From Psychromonas marina (GTDB taxonomy: Bacteria > Pseudomonadota > Gammaproteobacteria > Enterobacterales > Psychromonadaceae), in NCBI RefSeq assembly GCF_030161115.1, contig NZ_BSPQ01000005.1, forward strand, positions 186,001 to 250,000: a DNA stretch of 64,000 nucleotides. The letters run 5' to 3'. Both the position numbers and the translations under genes were made by a program. The notes under the pieces are model-generated. The model saw only the letters and a program-made list of their open reading frames with translations, ran no database searches and was not told the origin of the DNA. Positions 27,965 to 38,266 of the stretch are shown piece after piece (positions within the stretch are counted from its first letter, which is position 1; each line of letters begins with the position of its first letter).

Positions 27965-29833
27965 TTAAGTGTTTTTAATGCCTACCTTATCAGTTTCACT
28001 CGGCCCGCAATCACCCCCTTTACACGTATTTAATCTTTTTTGCTCCTCTCTATCCTTGCTCAATACCTGTTGTAAATCATCGACGCGTTGTTTAACAGCG
28101 ATGCCGTAGCTATGATCGTCTCCCCATAATTCTGCTAATTCATGTAGGGATTCATCATCATGCTTAGTAAACAGTCTTCCTGCTCGTTCTGCATCTGCGC
28201 GGCTATTACCAAGTAAGGTTAATGCCTCGACGCCTAAGTTAAGCGATGAGTCGAAAAGCTCGCGTTTAAAGGTGGTGATACCTGCATTTAATAGTTCATA
28301 AGCATGGCGGCGATCCACGGCGCGTGCCACAATTTTTATTTGCGGATAATGCTTTTTCGCAATTGCAGCAATCTCTAAAATTTTATCTGGTTCATCGACG
28401 GCAATAACCAATAGTTGTGCTTCATTTGCCCCGGCTGCGGCGAGTAAATCTCGGCTAGCGGCATCACCATAAAACACTTTATTGCCAAAGCGGCGTAACA
28501 TCTCTATCTGGCTCGGGCTGTGGTCAAGAATCGACAAGTGATAACCCTGTGCGCTGAGTAAGCGACCAATAATTTGCCCAAAGCGGCCGTAACCAGCAAT
28601 AATAACGCTCTTGGTTGCTTCTAGATCTTCAACTTGGTCAAACGCTTTGTTGGTTTGCTTTTCTGCATTGAGTGATTTTTCATAAATGATAAGCAATAAC
28701 GGTGCAAGCAACATCGAGATGGTAACCACTAACGTGGTGAGTTTATTTTGCTCTGGCGTGAGTATTTGTAATGAAGAGGTCAGTGATAATAGTACAAATG
28801 CAAATTCTCCCCCTTGCGCTAAAGCGAGGGTAAATAGCAGTTTCTGTTTGCCTTTTATCTTGAAGATAAGTGCCAGTAAATACAGCACTAGCGCTTTTAC
28901 AGCGATCAGAATAGCTACCAACATGATCACCAAAGCAAGTTTTTCCGTTAACAATGGGAAATCGATTGATGCGCCAACGGTGATAAAAAAAAGACCTAAT
29001 AACAATCCCTTAAAGGGCTCTATATCCACTTCTAACTCATGTCTAAACTCACTCTCTGCTAATACCACCCCTGCTAAAAAAGTACCTAACGCAGGTGATA
29101 AGCCAATTTTTTGCATTACGAGTGCAATGGCAATCACCAGAAATAGCGCAGAGATAGTAAACAGTTCGCGTAAGCGGGTTTCGGCAATAAATCGAAACAG
29201 TGGGCTAGAGATATATTTCCCTGCTAATACAATCGCGACAATTACCATCACCGAGATAAGCACTTGTACCGCCATTGAAAAATCTTCAATCAAGTTGTGA
29301 TGCTCAGAGGTCAGTGATTGTGCATCACTAAACGCGAGCAGAGGTAATAGCGCTAAGATTGGGATAACTGCGATATCTTGAAACAGTAATACTGAGAATG
29401 CATTTTGCCCTGCATCCTGCTTTATCCAACCCTTTTCAGTGAGGGTTTGTAAAACAATAGCGGTGGAGGAGAGGGCGAGCATTAGTCCGATAGCTAAGGC
29501 GGCTTCCCATCTCAGTTGTAACGCATAATGAGCAATAATATAAAAGAGCAGGGTGGTTAATGTCACTTGTAGTCCGCCCAGACCAACGATAGAGTGCCTT
29601 AGCTTCCATAGGCGTGAGGGTTGCAGCTCAAGTCCGACAAGAAATAACATCATCACCACACCAAATTCGGCAAAATGCATGACGTCGGTTTGATCGCCCA
29701 CCATGGCTAACGCATAGGGCCCAATCAGGATACCTGCGAGTAGATAACCAAGTACCGATCCTAATCCTACTCGCTTGGCGATAGGTACGGAAATAATGGC
29801 CGCTGCCAAATAAATTACTGCAATCTCAAGCAT
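27965..29833 (-). CDS. Kef-type monovalent cation:proton antiporter (CPA2) with TrkA-N domain
   Basis: A 622-residue inner-membrane protein. The first ~385 residues form a Na/H-exchanger-type helical core (GLGSVLGYLLAGILIGP, LLFQDIAVIPILALLPLL, and RHELEVDIEPFKGLLLGLFF as in KefB/KefC). Next is a Rossmann TrkA-N domain from ~400 with VIIAGYGRFGQIIGRLL. It would export potassium in exchange for protons, usually during electrophile or osmotic stress. No KefF/KefG ancillary oxidoreductase gene is adjacent, so whether it is glutathione-gated is unknown. Confidence 0.87.
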   Translation of the reverse strand: MLEIAVIYLAAAIISVPIAKRVGLGSVLGYLLAGILIGPYALAMVGDQTDVMHFAEFGVVMMLFLVGLELQPSRLWKLRHSIVGLGGLQVTLTTLLFYIIAHYALQLRWEAALAIGLMLALSSTAIVLQTLTEKGWIKQDAGQNAFSVLLFQDIAVIPILALLPLLAFSDAQSLTSEHHNLIEDFSMAVQVLISVMVIVAIVLAGKYISSPLFRFIAETRLRELFTISALFLVIAIALVMQKIGLSPALGTFLAGVVLAESEFRHELEVDIEPFKGLLLGLFFITVGASIDFPLLTEKLALVIMLVAILIAVKALVLYLLALIFKIKGKQKLLFTLALAQGGEFAFVLLSLTSSLQILTPEQNKLTTLVVTISMLLAPLLLIIYEKSLNAEKQTNKAFDQVEDLEATKSVIIAGYGRFGQIIGRLLSAQGYHLSILDHSPSQIEMLRRFGNKVFYGDAASRDLLAAAGANEAQLLVIAVDEPDKILEIAAIAKKHYPQIKIVARAVDRRHAYELLNAGITTFKRELFDSSLNLGVEALTLLGNSRADAERAGRLFTKHDDESLHELAELWGDDHSYGIAVKQRVDDLQQVLSKDREEQKRLNTCKGGDCGPSETDKVGIKNT

Positions 29834-29987
29834 GTTCTTCCCTGTTTTTATATCGACTAAGTTAGGTTGGTATTAGAATTATCTATTTTATTAATGTTGT
29901 AACAATCATAGAGGCAGTTACTCAATAGATAAAGCATAACCTATGGATGTAATTGATAAATAGAGGATAGTTTTTAAATGGGAATAA

Positions 29988-30013
29988 CAGCGTAAATGGG
30001 AGTATTTACGCTG
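29988..30013 (-). terminator. Weak terminator-like hairpin after the phosphatase gene
   Basis: A 10-base-pair perfect stem (CAGCGTAAAT with ATTTACGCTG) with a 6-base loop, about 100 bases beyond the stop of the phosphatase gene. Only a TTATT tract follows on that strand. Confidence 0.4.
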
Positions 30014-30117
30014 AAAAAAGTAGCTGTTAGTTATATGCGCGGGCGAGGGTGCCACTGTCGTTATACAAGTTTATTGTGGTTACAAAACGTCACCGTTAAT
30101 GCTTTTCAAAACAAACA

Positions 30118-30609
30118 TTATAAATAACGATTGAAATAATCTAATTGTAATGGGTATTTTAATGCTTTAGGACGTAATTTCTGAACCTCTGCAATTATCT
30201 TATCTGCAGGCCAGCCATAAGCCAATAACACTAAACCAATCACAAGTCCTGTTCGTCCTGAGCCACCTTTACAATGTACCGCAATTGTTCCTTTGTTATT
30301 CAGTACTTCAAGGATTGCCGTTTGATGCTGTTGCCATGGTGTTTCGAACTCAGAATTGGGTGCTTTATCGTCTGAGATAGGTAACTGGATCCATTTGATA
30401 TCCTGATCTTTACAGGCTTGTGGCAATTGTTGTGCGTTATTTTGTGCCATCTCTTCATCAAACATTAATGTCAGTAACATGTTTGTACCAACTTCTTTTA
30501 GTGTTGTTAGTGATGATTCTAGTGAAGCATCTTTAGTGCCTGGACAAGGGGTAAAAATAAGCTGTGCACCATTTGCTAAAGCTAAAATATCGTAAGGATG
30601 TGTTTTCAT
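30118..30609 (-). CDS. Dual-specificity/tyrosine phosphatase-like protein beside ACR3
   Basis: A 163-residue cytoplasmic protein with the Cys-X5-Arg phosphatase loop HCKGGSGRTG (Cys113, Arg119) after a hydrophobic strand. The overall shape is that of CDKN3-like dual-specificity phosphatases, and an Asp80/Asp81 pair could supply the general acid. It lies 44 bases downstream of the arsenite exporter gene on the same strand. The Cys-based active site could dephosphorylate protein or act in arsenate chemistry, as the unrelated low-molecular-weight phosphatase ArsC does. The arsenic link is inferred from context. Confidence 0.7.
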   Translation of the reverse strand: MKTHPYDILALANGAQLIFTPCPGTKDASLESSLTTLKEVGTNMLLTLMFDEEMAQNNAQQLPQACKDQDIKWIQLPISDDKAPNSEFETPWQQHQTAILEVLNNKGTIAVHCKGGSGRTGLVIGLVLLAYGWPADKIIAEVQKLRPKALKYPLQLDYFNRYL

Positions 30610-30653
30610 TTTATGATTAATCTCTTCTTATTATTTATATAACAGGGGTAAAT

Positions 30654-31667
30654 TTATTTAAACCAATGCTGAGTGCGGTTAACAAAAGCAACCAATGACA
30701 GCATCACCGGTACTTCAACCAATACGCCAACAACGGTGGCTAGGGCTGCACCAGAGTGTAAACCAAACAGCGAAATAGCGACGGCAACGGCGAGTTCAAA
30801 AAAGTTTGAGGTGCCGATTAAACTTGCTGGGCCTGCGATGTTATGTGCTAATTTCATTTTTTTAGCGGCTAGGTAAGCGATAATAAAAATAGCGTAGGTC
30901 TGAATCATCAGTGGAATCGCAATTAAACCAATGGTTTTAGGATCGGCAATAATTGTTTCAGCCTGAAAGCCAAACAGTAAAATGACCGTTGCTAATAACC
31001 CTACCATTGACCATGGTTTCAGTTTAGCGAGTAATTGTGACAAACCTATTTCATTTTTATTATTGAGTATTTTACGTGTAAAAACAGCGGCAACTAATGG
31101 CAGTAATACGTATAGCAGCACGGAGAGTAATAATGTTTCCCATGGCACAACAATATCGCTTACTCCCAATAAAAAAGCGCTAATAGGTGCAAAGGCGAAA
31201 ATCATAATCACATCGTTAACTGATACCTGTACGAGGGTATAATTAGGATCCCCTTTAGTGAGTTGTGACCATACAAAAACCATTGCGGTACAAGGTGCAA
31301 CACCAAGTAAAATCATACCGGCTATATATTCTTGCGCCGTTGCTGGGTCAACTAAATCGACAAAGAAAACACGAAAGAATAACCAACCCAAGGCTGCCAT
31401 GGTAAAAGGTTTAATTAACCAATTGATGACTACGGTTAAGGCTAATCCTTTAGGGTTTTTACCGACATCTTGAATTGATGAAAAATCAATTTGTAGCATT
31501 ATCGGAAAGATCATCACCCAAATGAAAGCGGCAATAACAACATTCACATGTGCAATTTCAAAGGTTGCTATCTGTGCAAATATGGCTGGTTGCCATAAAC
31601 CGAGCAGTACGCCAGTTACGATGCTTATCGCTACCCAAACAGATAGATAGCGTTCAAATATGCCCAT
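30654..31667 (-). CDS. acr3: Arsenite efflux transporter, ACR3 family
   Basis: A 337-residue inner-membrane protein with about ten TM helices. It matches the ACR3 (BART superfamily) pattern: [13 protein letters not shown] in TM2, the essential cysteine in [16 protein letters not shown], and [23 protein letters not shown] near TM9. It expels arsenite, and in some cases antimonite, using the proton gradient. No arsR or arsC lies in the window, but an ArsR/SmtB-like palindrome sits ~50 bases upstream. It is followed by the phosphatase gene, probably in one operon. Confidence 0.9.
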   Translation of the reverse strand: MGIFERYLSVWVAISIVTGVLLGLWQPAIFAQIATFEIAHVNVVIAAFIWVMIFPIMLQIDFSSIQDVGKNPKGLALTVVINWLIKPFTMAALGWLFFRVFFVDLVDPATAQEYIAGMILLGVAPCTAMVFVWSQLTKGDPNYTLVQVSVNDVIMIFAFAPISAFLLGVSDIVVPWETLLLSVLLYVLLPLVAAVFTRKILNNKNEIGLSQLLAKLKPWSMVGLLATVILLFGFQAETIIADPKTIGLIAIPLMIQTYAIFIIAYLAAKKMKLAHNIAGPASLIGTSNFFELAVAVAISLFGLHSGAALATVVGVLVEVPVMLSLVAFVNRTQHWFK

Positions 31668-31718
31668 TTGTCTTCCTTACTTTAGGTGAATTTATATTGA
31701 GTTGGCTCTATAAAAATT

Positions 31719-31744
31719 AACATGTGAATATTCATATATATGTT
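31719..31744. promoter_or_regulatory. ArsR/SmtB-like operator palindrome upstream of acr3
   Basis: AACATGTGAA-TA-TTCATATATATGTT is an imperfect palindrome with a TGAATATTCA core and AACAT/ATGTT ends, resembling the operator shape of ArsR/SmtB repressors. It lies 52 bases before the acr3 start codon. The repressor gene would have to be elsewhere. Confidence 0.4.
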
Positions 31745-31902
31745 TAAGTGTATATTTGCTTTGTTAGAGATGCAATATTAATAAGATGAATATTTTTGCA
31801 ATAGGGTAATCGTTTTTGTTGTGAGCATCATGGCGCCCTTAGCTATCTGTATTTTAATTAATCCTAGAATGTCAGACTTAGAGAGGGGGGGAAGTGAACA
31901 CT

Positions 31903-31937
31903 AAAAAAAAGGCTAAACAATGTTGTTCAGCCTTTTT
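31903..31937 (-). terminator. Terminator of the kbl-tdh operon
   Basis: On the minus strand, a GC-containing stem (AAAAGGCTGAACAA with TTGTTTAGCCTTTT) and short loop are followed by eight T residues, 28 bases after the tdh stop. Confidence 0.85.
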
Positions 31938-31964
31938 ATCTGTAACGAATAACCTAAATAAGGG

Positions 31965-32996
31965 CTATTCCCAATCTAAAATTACTTTACCTGACATACC
32001 TGAGCGCATCATGTCGAAACCTGCTTGGAAGTCATCGATCTTGTAGTGGTGAGTAATAATTGGTGTTAGGTCTAAGCCAGATTGAATCAAACTTGCCATT
32101 TTGTACCAGGTTTCAAACATCTCACGTCCGTAGATACCTTTGATCACCAAACCTTTAAAGATAACTTGGTTCCAATCAACCGCCATATCTGATGGAGGAA
32201 TACCTAGCAGTGAAATTTTACCGCCGTGGTTCATGTTAGTGAGCATGCTGTTAAATGCCGATGGGTTACCTGACATCTCTAAACCAACGTCAAAACCTTC
32301 AGTCATGCCAAGTTCGCTCATCACATCTTCAAGCTTTTCGCTCATTACGTTAACAGCGCGTGTCACACCCATTTTCTTCGCAAGGTCTAAACGGTATTCG
32401 TTTACGTCTGTAATGACAACGTGGCGTGCGCCTGCGTGTTTAGCAACGGCAGCAGCCATAATACCAATCGGACCTGCACCAGTAATTAGGACATCTTCAC
32501 CCACTAAATCAAATGATAGCGCAGTGTGTACCGCGTTACCAAAGGGGTCAAAAATAGCAGCAACATCATCACTGATTTCAGCTGGAATTTTAAAGGCATT
32601 AAATGCAGGAATGACTAAGAATTCCGAGAATGCACCAGTACGATTTACACCAACACCCGTCGTGTTACGACAAAGGTGGGTACGACCGCCACGACAGTTA
32701 CGACAGTGACCACAGGTAATATGTCCTTCACCAGAAACACGATCGCCGATTTCAAAACCACGAACTTCCTGGCCAATACCAACCACTTCACCTACGTATT
32801 CATGACCCACTACCATAGGTACAGGAATGGTTTTTTGCGACCATTCGTCCCAGTTGTAGATATGTACATCGGTACCACAGATAGCTGTTTTCTTGATGCG
32901 GATAAGTAAGTCGTTGCAACCCATTTCAGGTTTATCAACTTCGGTCATCCAGATGCCAACTTCTGGTTTTAGTTTAGAAAGTGCTTTGATCTTCAT
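31965..32996 (-). CDS. tdh: L-threonine 3-dehydrogenase
   Basis: A 343-residue zinc medium-chain dehydrogenase, close in length to E. coli Tdh (341). The catalytic zinc site has Cys40 ([16 protein letters not shown]) and His65-Glu66. The structural zinc cysteines are 95, 98, 101 and 109. The NAD-binding glycines are in [14 protein letters not shown]. It oxidises threonine to 2-amino-3-ketobutyrate, which Kbl then cleaves. It overlaps kbl by one base, so the pair forms a channelled threonine-to-glycine plus acetyl-CoA pathway. Confidence 0.96.
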   Translation of the reverse strand: MKIKALSKLKPEVGIWMTEVDKPEMGCNDLLIRIKKTAICGTDVHIYNWDEWSQKTIPVPMVVGHEYVGEVVGIGQEVRGFEIGDRVSGEGHITCGHCRNCRGGRTHLCRNTTGVGVNRTGAFSEFLVIPAFNAFKIPAEISDDVAAIFDPFGNAVHTALSFDLVGEDVLITGAGPIGIMAAAVAKHAGARHVVITDVNEYRLDLAKKMGVTRAVNVMSEKLEDVMSELGMTEGFDVGLEMSGNPSAFNSMLTNMNHGGKISLLGIPPSDMAVDWNQVIFKGLVIKGIYGREMFETWYKMASLIQSGLDLTPIITHHYKIDDFQAGFDMMRSGMSGKVILDWE

Positions 32997-34207
32997 TACT
33001 TAATTTTCTCGCTGTTTAATAAGCCCATCTCTTTGCCGACTTCGATAAAGGCATCGATAGCGGTATCTAGCTGTTCACGAGTATGTGCTGCTGACATTTG
33101 TGTACGGATACGCGCTTTACCTTTTGGTACTACAGGGAAAGAGAAACCAACAACGTAGATGCCTTTTTCAAGCGCACGTTCAGCAAACTCTGCCGCTACT
33201 TTTGCATCACCTAGCATGATTGGAATGATCGCGTGATCCGCGCCACCCATGGTGAAACCTGCGCCTTCCATACGTGTACGGAAGTGCGCAGAATTTTCCC
33301 AAAGTTGCGTGCGTAGGTTGCCTGACTCTGCTAATAAATCTAATACTCGAATTGAAGCTGATACGATTGCAGGTGCAACAGAGTTAGAGAATAGGTACGG
33401 ACGAGAACGTTGACGTAACCAATCGATCACCTCTTTTTTACCCGCTGTGTAACCGCCTGAAGCGCCACCCATTGCTTTACCTAATGTACCGGTAATAATA
33501 TCAATACGATCCATTACGTTATGGAACTCATGTGTTCCTGCACCGTTTTCACCCATGAAACCTACCGCGTGAGAATCATCAATCATCACTAGTGCACCGT
33601 ACTTATCTGCAAGGTCACAAATAGCAGGAAGGTTTGCAACCACACCATCCATTGAGAACACACCATCAGTTACGATTAGTGTATTACGTGCACCGGCTTC
33701 TTTTGCGGCAATTAATTGTGCTTCTAACTCTTGCATATTGTTGTTTGCGTAACGAAAACGCATCGCTTTACAAAGACGCACGCCATCAATGATTGAAGCG
33801 TGGTTTAATGCATCAGAGATAATTGCATCTTCTTTACCAAGAATGGTTTCAAAAAGGCCGGTATTCGCGTCAAAACATGAAGTATAAAGAATGGTATCTT
33901 CTTGACCTAAAAAGGTTGATAGTTTTTGCTCTAGTTCTTTATGTGAGTCCTGTGTACCACAGATGAAACGCACTGAAGCCATACCAAAGCCATGCTCATC
34001 CATGCCTGATTTTGCTGCTTCGATAAGTGCCGGGTGGTTAGCAAGCCCTAAGTAGTTGTTTGCACAGAAGTTAAGAACTTCCTGACCGGTTGAGATAGAA
34101 ACTGCCGCTTTTTGCGCTGATGTAATAATACGTTCAGATTTGTAAAGGCCTTCGGCTTTTACTTCTTCTATTTGATTTTGAATTTGTTGATAGAATGCAT
34201 TAGACAT
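32996..34207 (-). CDS. kbl: Glycine C-acetyltransferase (2-amino-3-ketobutyrate CoA ligase)
   Basis: A 403-residue PLP enzyme of the alpha-oxoamine synthase family with [35 protein letters not shown] and the Schiff-base lysine in [16 protein letters not shown] (~residue 245). It converts 2-amino-3-ketobutyrate and CoA into glycine and acetyl-CoA. It is first in the kbl-tdh operon. A LysR-type regulator is encoded divergently 225 bases upstream and may control it. Confidence 0.96.
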   Translation of the reverse strand: MSNAFYQQIQNQIEEVKAEGLYKSERIITSAQKAAVSISTGQEVLNFCANNYLGLANHPALIEAAKSGMDEHGFGMASVRFICGTQDSHKELEQKLSTFLGQEDTILYTSCFDANTGLFETILGKEDAIISDALNHASIIDGVRLCKAMRFRYANNNMQELEAQLIAAKEAGARNTLIVTDGVFSMDGVVANLPAICDLADKYGALVMIDDSHAVGFMGENGAGTHEFHNVMDRIDIITGTLGKAMGGASGGYTAGKKEVIDWLRQRSRPYLFSNSVAPAIVSASIRVLDLLAESGNLRTQLWENSAHFRTRMEGAGFTMGGADHAIIPIMLGDAKVAAEFAERALEKGIYVVGFSFPVVPKGKARIRTQMSAAHTREQLDTAIDAFIEVGKEMGLLNSEKIK

Positions 34208-34432
34208 GATTCAGTTCCTTTTTTAATTATTATTGTCGGTTTACTAACACCGATCATTGCGCACAGATAAGATCTTTTTACGCTCAGTTTATGCCTTGTA
34301 GTTTAGTTGATATTAATAGATAGCATTATCCTGCTAGGTGGAAAAACATTAATGAATTTGAGGCACCAATAAGGTTGTGAGGCTATAATACTGTCAGTTG
34401 TCGCTCTTCTTTGTTAATCATCTGGATTCATC

Positions 34433-35362
34433 ATGACCCCATCAAAACTGATCGCTTTACTGCCAGATCTTGCTTCTTTTATCTCTGTGATTAATGAAGG
34501 TAGTTTTACAGCTGCCTCAAAGAAACTAGGAGTGACTCCCTCCGCGTTAAGCAAGTTGATTACGCGCCTAGAAAAAGCGTTGTCGGTTAAACTTATTGAG
34601 AGAACCACACGTAAGTTAATCATCACTCAAACGGGTAAGAAGGTGTATGACCAAGCGGTGATTATGCTCAATGCTGCCGAGCAAGCGGTTGAGGTCTCAA
34701 CTTCAGATCACTTAGCACCATCGGGTGCATTAACGGTTGCCGCACCAGAAGCTTTTTTGAACTCGGTATTAGCGCCATTGGTGATCCCTTTTTTGGATGC
34801 TTATCCTGAGATTCAACTCAAGTTACGTGTGATTGATGGTGAGATAGATCTGTTTAAGCATGGTATTGATGTCGCGTTTAAACTCACCGATAAACCAGAT
34901 GAGAACTTGGTATTAAAAGAGATAGGAAAAACTAACTTGGTACTTTGTGCGAGTCCTGAATACCTTGCTAATCATGGATTACCACAGCATCCTACCGAGT
35001 TAGTGGGCCATGATTGTCTGTATCTTGCAGAAACACCAAAAGATAATATTTGGGACTTTTTGAAGGATGATCAGTTTCATACGGTTGCGGTTACTGGGCG
35101 TTATGCAGTTAATCACTCACAGATGCGTCTTAAGGCGGTAAAAGATGGGTTGGGGATTGGCATTTTTCATGATTTTGTTATTCAGCAAGCACTGCAAGCT
35201 AATGAAGTGATGCCGGTGCTTGAGGATTGGACGATTAAAAGTAATTATCATGGCGCGATTGCAATGCAATTTGCTCAGACCAAATATATGCCAGCTCGGT
35301 TACGTGTGTTTATCGATTATGCGATCTCGAGGTTAAGTAATCGTTTAGTTGGCGACGAATAA
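34433..35362 (+). CDS. LysR family transcriptional regulator, divergent from kbl-tdh
   Basis: A 309-residue LysR regulator. The N-terminal winged HTH (~8-70) reads FISVINEGSFTAASKKLGVTPSALSKLITRLEKAL in two parts, and a LysR substrate-binding domain (~95-300) follows. It is transcribed away from kbl, the classic layout of a LysR regulator and its target, and sdaA lies downstream, so threonine/serine/glycine metabolism is the likely regulon. The ligand is unknown. Confidence 0.87.
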   Translation: MTPSKLIALLPDLASFISVINEGSFTAASKKLGVTPSALSKLITRLEKALSVKLIERTTRKLIITQTGKKVYDQAVIMLNAAEQAVEVSTSDHLAPSGALTVAAPEAFLNSVLAPLVIPFLDAYPEIQLKLRVIDGEIDLFKHGIDVAFKLTDKPDENLVLKEIGKTNLVLCASPEYLANHGLPQHPTELVGHDCLYLAETPKDNIWDFLKDDQFHTVAVTGRYAVNHSQMRLKAVKDGLGIGIFHDFVIQQALQANEVMPVLEDWTIKSNYHGAIAMQFAQTKYMPARLRVFIDYAISRLSNRLVGDE

Positions 35363-35716
35363 TTTGACCATTAAATTAATGACGTTAATATAATATCAAT
35401 CTAACTAAATAACTGACTATTATTGCTTGTTAAATTCTTTTCTAACTTCGTTCTCAATTTTGTAATTAGAATTACTAGTTAACTGCAATTGATGTCTTGT
35501 TACAAATGAATTTTTATATGCAGCTTTTCTATGCAATTTTACTACGCATTTTACGACCAGTTACATATTCAGGTTGCTACAAGCCATTTTTATTAATGCT
35601 AATTCAGCATAATAGATTATATTTATTCAACACTAAAACACTTCTTTGCTCGCTCAACTGAACCACACAACATTTATTGTGGTGACTTACTTTTCTCTCC
35701 TACTTAGGTAATTATT
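35363..35716. other. Gene-free stretch upstream of sdaA
   Basis: About 350 AT-rich bases with no ORF having a plausible start and ribosome site. It presumably holds the sdaA promoter. I looked for paired glycine-riboswitch-like stems and saw none. Confidence 0.5.
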
Positions 35717-37087
35717 ATGCTGTCCATCTTTGATATCTACAAAATTGGCGTTGGTCCCTCAAGTTCTCATACCAATGGGCCAATGATCGCGGGGTTTAAT
35801 TTCACACAACTGATCAAAGACTGTCTAAAGGATGTGGATAGGATTCAAATAGATCTTTATGGATCTTTATCATTAACCGGCATTGGTCACCATACCGACA
35901 GGGCGTCTCTTCTTGGTTTGTTGGGTAATAAACCGGACGATATTAATATTGTTGAAGCGAATAAGTTAATCGCTAAAAGTATTGAAGAGAAACGTTTACC
36001 ACTGGCTGGCGTGCGCAATATTAATTTTGAGAGTAAACGCGATATGCTTTTTCATCAACAGGAGTTGCCGTTACACGAAAATGGTATGTCTATTTCCGCC
36101 TTTGATGCCCAAGGTAAGCGTCTAGCGATGGAAACTTACTACTCTATTGGTGGTGGCTTTATCGTGACCGCAGATGAATTAGAGCATGGTAGTAAAGTTA
36201 AAAAAGTTGTTTTAGATTTCCCATTCAAAAGTGCTGAGCAGCTGCTTGAGATGGCAGAGGTGAATGGCTTAAGTTTAGGGGCGTTAATTCAGCAAAATGA
36301 GATGGCGTATCGCAGCAAGGATGAGCTATCTGCAAAAGCTGACAAGATCTGGCAGGTGATGTCTAGTTGTATGGATCGAGGTTTTGAAACCGAAGGTATT
36401 CTGGATGGTGGATTAAATGTAACACGTCGTGCGCCTGCGCTACTTAAAAAACTGGAGGCGAATGGTAGTCTTGAAAATGATCCGATGGAGATCATGGACT
36501 GGGTAAACCTTTTTGCATTTTCGGTGAGTGAAGAGAATGCTGCTGGTGGACAAGTAGTGACCTCCCCGACTAATGGTGCCGCTGGTGTTATTCCTGCGGT
36601 ACTGATGTATTACCATCGCTTTATTCGACCATTAGATACTAAGCAACTGCGAGACTTTTTAGCGGTATCTGGCGCGATTGGTATGCTCTATAAAGTGAAC
36701 GCGTCTATCTCTGGTGCTGAAGTGGGTTGCCAAGGCGAAATTGGCGTTTCTTCATCCATGGCGGCGGCGGGGCTAACATCACTGCGTGGTGGTAGTAACG
36801 AGCAAATATGTATTGCGGCTGAAATCGCGATGGAGCATTCGTTAGGCATGACCTGTGATCCGATTGGTGGATTAGTACAAGTACCTTGTATTGAGCGTAA
36901 TGCGATGGGCGCGATGAAAGCGATTAATGCCTCGCGTATGGCGCTTAAGCGTACTAGTAAGTCTCTGATATCATTAGATAGAGTGATTGCCACCATGTAT
37001 CAAACAGGTAAAGATATGAATAAGAAGTATCGCGAAACCTCACTCGGTGGCCTTGCGATTATTCATCTTGCACCACCTTGTGAATAG
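35717..37087 (+). CDS. sdaA: L-serine dehydratase (iron-sulfur, single chain)
   Basis: A 456-residue enzyme that deaminates L-serine to pyruvate and ammonia using a [4Fe-4S] cluster. The N-terminal domain opens with SIFDIYKIGVGPSSSHTNGPM; the catalytic domain has VTSPTNGAAGVIPAVL. Cluster cysteines are in AEVGCQGEIGVSS, LGMTCDPIGGLVQVPC and nearby. The length fits E. coli SdaA/SdaB. It sits near kbl-tdh, so threonine to glycine/serine to pyruvate forms one catabolic route. The ATG has only a weak upstream AGGTAATT. Confidence 0.95.
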   Translation: MLSIFDIYKIGVGPSSSHTNGPMIAGFNFTQLIKDCLKDVDRIQIDLYGSLSLTGIGHHTDRASLLGLLGNKPDDINIVEANKLIAKSIEEKRLPLAGVRNINFESKRDMLFHQQELPLHENGMSISAFDAQGKRLAMETYYSIGGGFIVTADELEHGSKVKKVVLDFPFKSAEQLLEMAEVNGLSLGALIQQNEMAYRSKDELSAKADKIWQVMSSCMDRGFETEGILDGGLNVTRRAPALLKKLEANGSLENDPMEIMDWVNLFAFSVSEENAAGGQVVTSPTNGAAGVIPAVLMYYHRFIRPLDTKQLRDFLAVSGAIGMLYKVNASISGAEVGCQGEIGVSSSMAAAGLTSLRGGSNEQICIAAEIAMEHSLGMTCDPIGGLVQVPCIERNAMGAMKAINASRMALKRTSKSLISLDRVIATMYQTGKDMNKKYRETSLGGLAIIHLAPPCE

Positions 37088-37114
37088 CTAGCTTAAGCGT
37101 TTTCAAAAAAGCAT

Positions 37115-37221
37115 TTATCACGAAGAACACTGAGCATGTTTCGCACTAATACAAAGAAAAGCAAAACTATAATTTAGGGTTTCTTTGTATTCTTGTTGTA
37201 GTACGGCGGCTTCGTGGTTAA
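37115..37221. repeat. Degenerate long inverted repeat after sdaA
   Basis: The left arm begins TTATCACGAAG and ends AATACAAAGAAA; the right arm begins TTTCTTTGTATT and ends CTTCGTGGTTAA. The arms are roughly 40 bases with patchy matching. It looks like a decayed miniature inverted-repeat element; no ORF is inside. Confidence 0.5.
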
Positions 37222-37341
37222 CTTTTTCCTTGTGCCATCTGCTTTTTAGGTGATGTTTCATAGCGATTGAATTTATATTGATTGAATTTTTTTAAAACTA
37301 CCCTAGAATTCAATCATCTATATTCAAAAAAAGGGAATTAC

Positions 37342-38175
37342 ATGGAAAGCTTAGATTTTTCTACAGACCAACTTGAAACATTATCAACCAAAGCATATGA
37401 GTTAGGGATAGAGTATGCGCCAAAATTAATGTTAGCGATTGTTACTTTACTGATAGGCCTCTGGATCATTGGCGGCATAACCAAGGTTGTTAAGCTATCG
37501 ATGCAGCGATCTAAAGCGGATCCAACATTGATTCCATTTATGGGTAGCCTAGTCTCTTGGATTCTTAAAGCGCTATTATTTATCTCTGTCGCGTCAATGA
37601 TAGGCATTGCAACAACGTCGTTTGTTGCTGTTTTAGGTGCTGCTGGTTTAGCGGTTGGTTTAGCATTACAGGGGAGTTTAGCTAACTTCGCGGGTGGTGT
37701 TTTATTGATGATGTTTAAGCCATACAAAGTAGGCGATTTAATTGAGTCTCAAGGACATTTAGGTGTCGTTAAAGAAGTGCAAATCTTTAATACTATTTTA
37801 ATCGCACCACAATCTAAGCAAATTATTTTGCCTAATGGTGCAACATCTAATGGTTCAATTGTGAATTATACGGTGGAAGGAAAAATACGTGTCGACCTTA
37901 CTGCAGGCGTTTCCTATGACTCTGATATTGATACAGTAAAATCGGTATTGATGGATGTGCTTGTTAAGCATGATAAAGTAATGCAAGATCCTGCACCTTT
38001 TGTTGGTGTATTAGAGATGGCCGATAGTTCTGTCAATTTTGCTGTAAGACCACATTGTTTACCACAAGATTATTGGGATGTTTATTTTAGTGTTAATGAA
38101 GAGATTAAAAAGGCACTGGACAAGAATGCTATCAGTATTCCGTTCCCACAACGCGATATACATTTAATTAAATAG
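37342..38175 (+). CDS. mscS: Small-conductance mechanosensitive channel MscS
   Basis: A 277-residue MscS channel with TM1 (~25-50), TM2 (~65-85) and the pore helix TM3 carrying VLGAAGLAVGLALQGSLANFAGG, followed by the beta domain (FKPYKVGDLIE) and the C-terminal vestibule (PFPQRDIHLIK). It opens under membrane tension to release solutes during hypo-osmotic shock. The start at 37342 follows AAGGGAATTAC; the upstream in-frame ATG at 37282 would add ~20 atypical residues. Confidence 0.93.
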   Translation: MESLDFSTDQLETLSTKAYELGIEYAPKLMLAIVTLLIGLWIIGGITKVVKLSMQRSKADPTLIPFMGSLVSWILKALLFISVASMIGIATTSFVAVLGAAGLAVGLALQGSLANFAGGVLLMMFKPYKVGDLIESQGHLGVVKEVQIFNTILIAPQSKQIILPNGATSNGSIVNYTVEGKIRVDLTAGVSYDSDIDTVKSVLMDVLVKHDKVMQDPAPFVGVLEMADSSVNFAVRPHCLPQDYWDVYFSVNEEIKKALDKNAISIPFPQRDIHLIK

Positions 38176-38181
38176 TAAAAA

Positions 38182-38213
38182 AAATCAGAGACAGGTAAAG
38201 CCTGTCTCTGATT
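38182..38213. terminator. Bidirectional terminator between mscS and the dienelactone-hydrolase gene
   Basis: A perfect 14-base-pair stem (AAATCAGAGACAGG with CCTGTCTCTGATTT) with a 5-base loop, A-rich before and T-rich after, set between convergent genes. Confidence 0.85.
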
Positions 38214-38266
38214 TAATTAATATGCCACTCAACTAATGCTAAACGCCATACCTCTAAAATAATCAG

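Noticed and set aside
28686-29300. 204-residue plus-strand ORF inside the Kef-type antiporter gene
   Set aside because: It lies fully antisense to a well-supported membrane protein and is Ser/Thr/Asn-rich, as expected for a shadow frame.
35363-35716. Possible glycine riboswitch upstream of sdaA
   Set aside because: No tandem aptamer-like paired stems or conserved cores could be traced by eye; the region is simply AT-rich.
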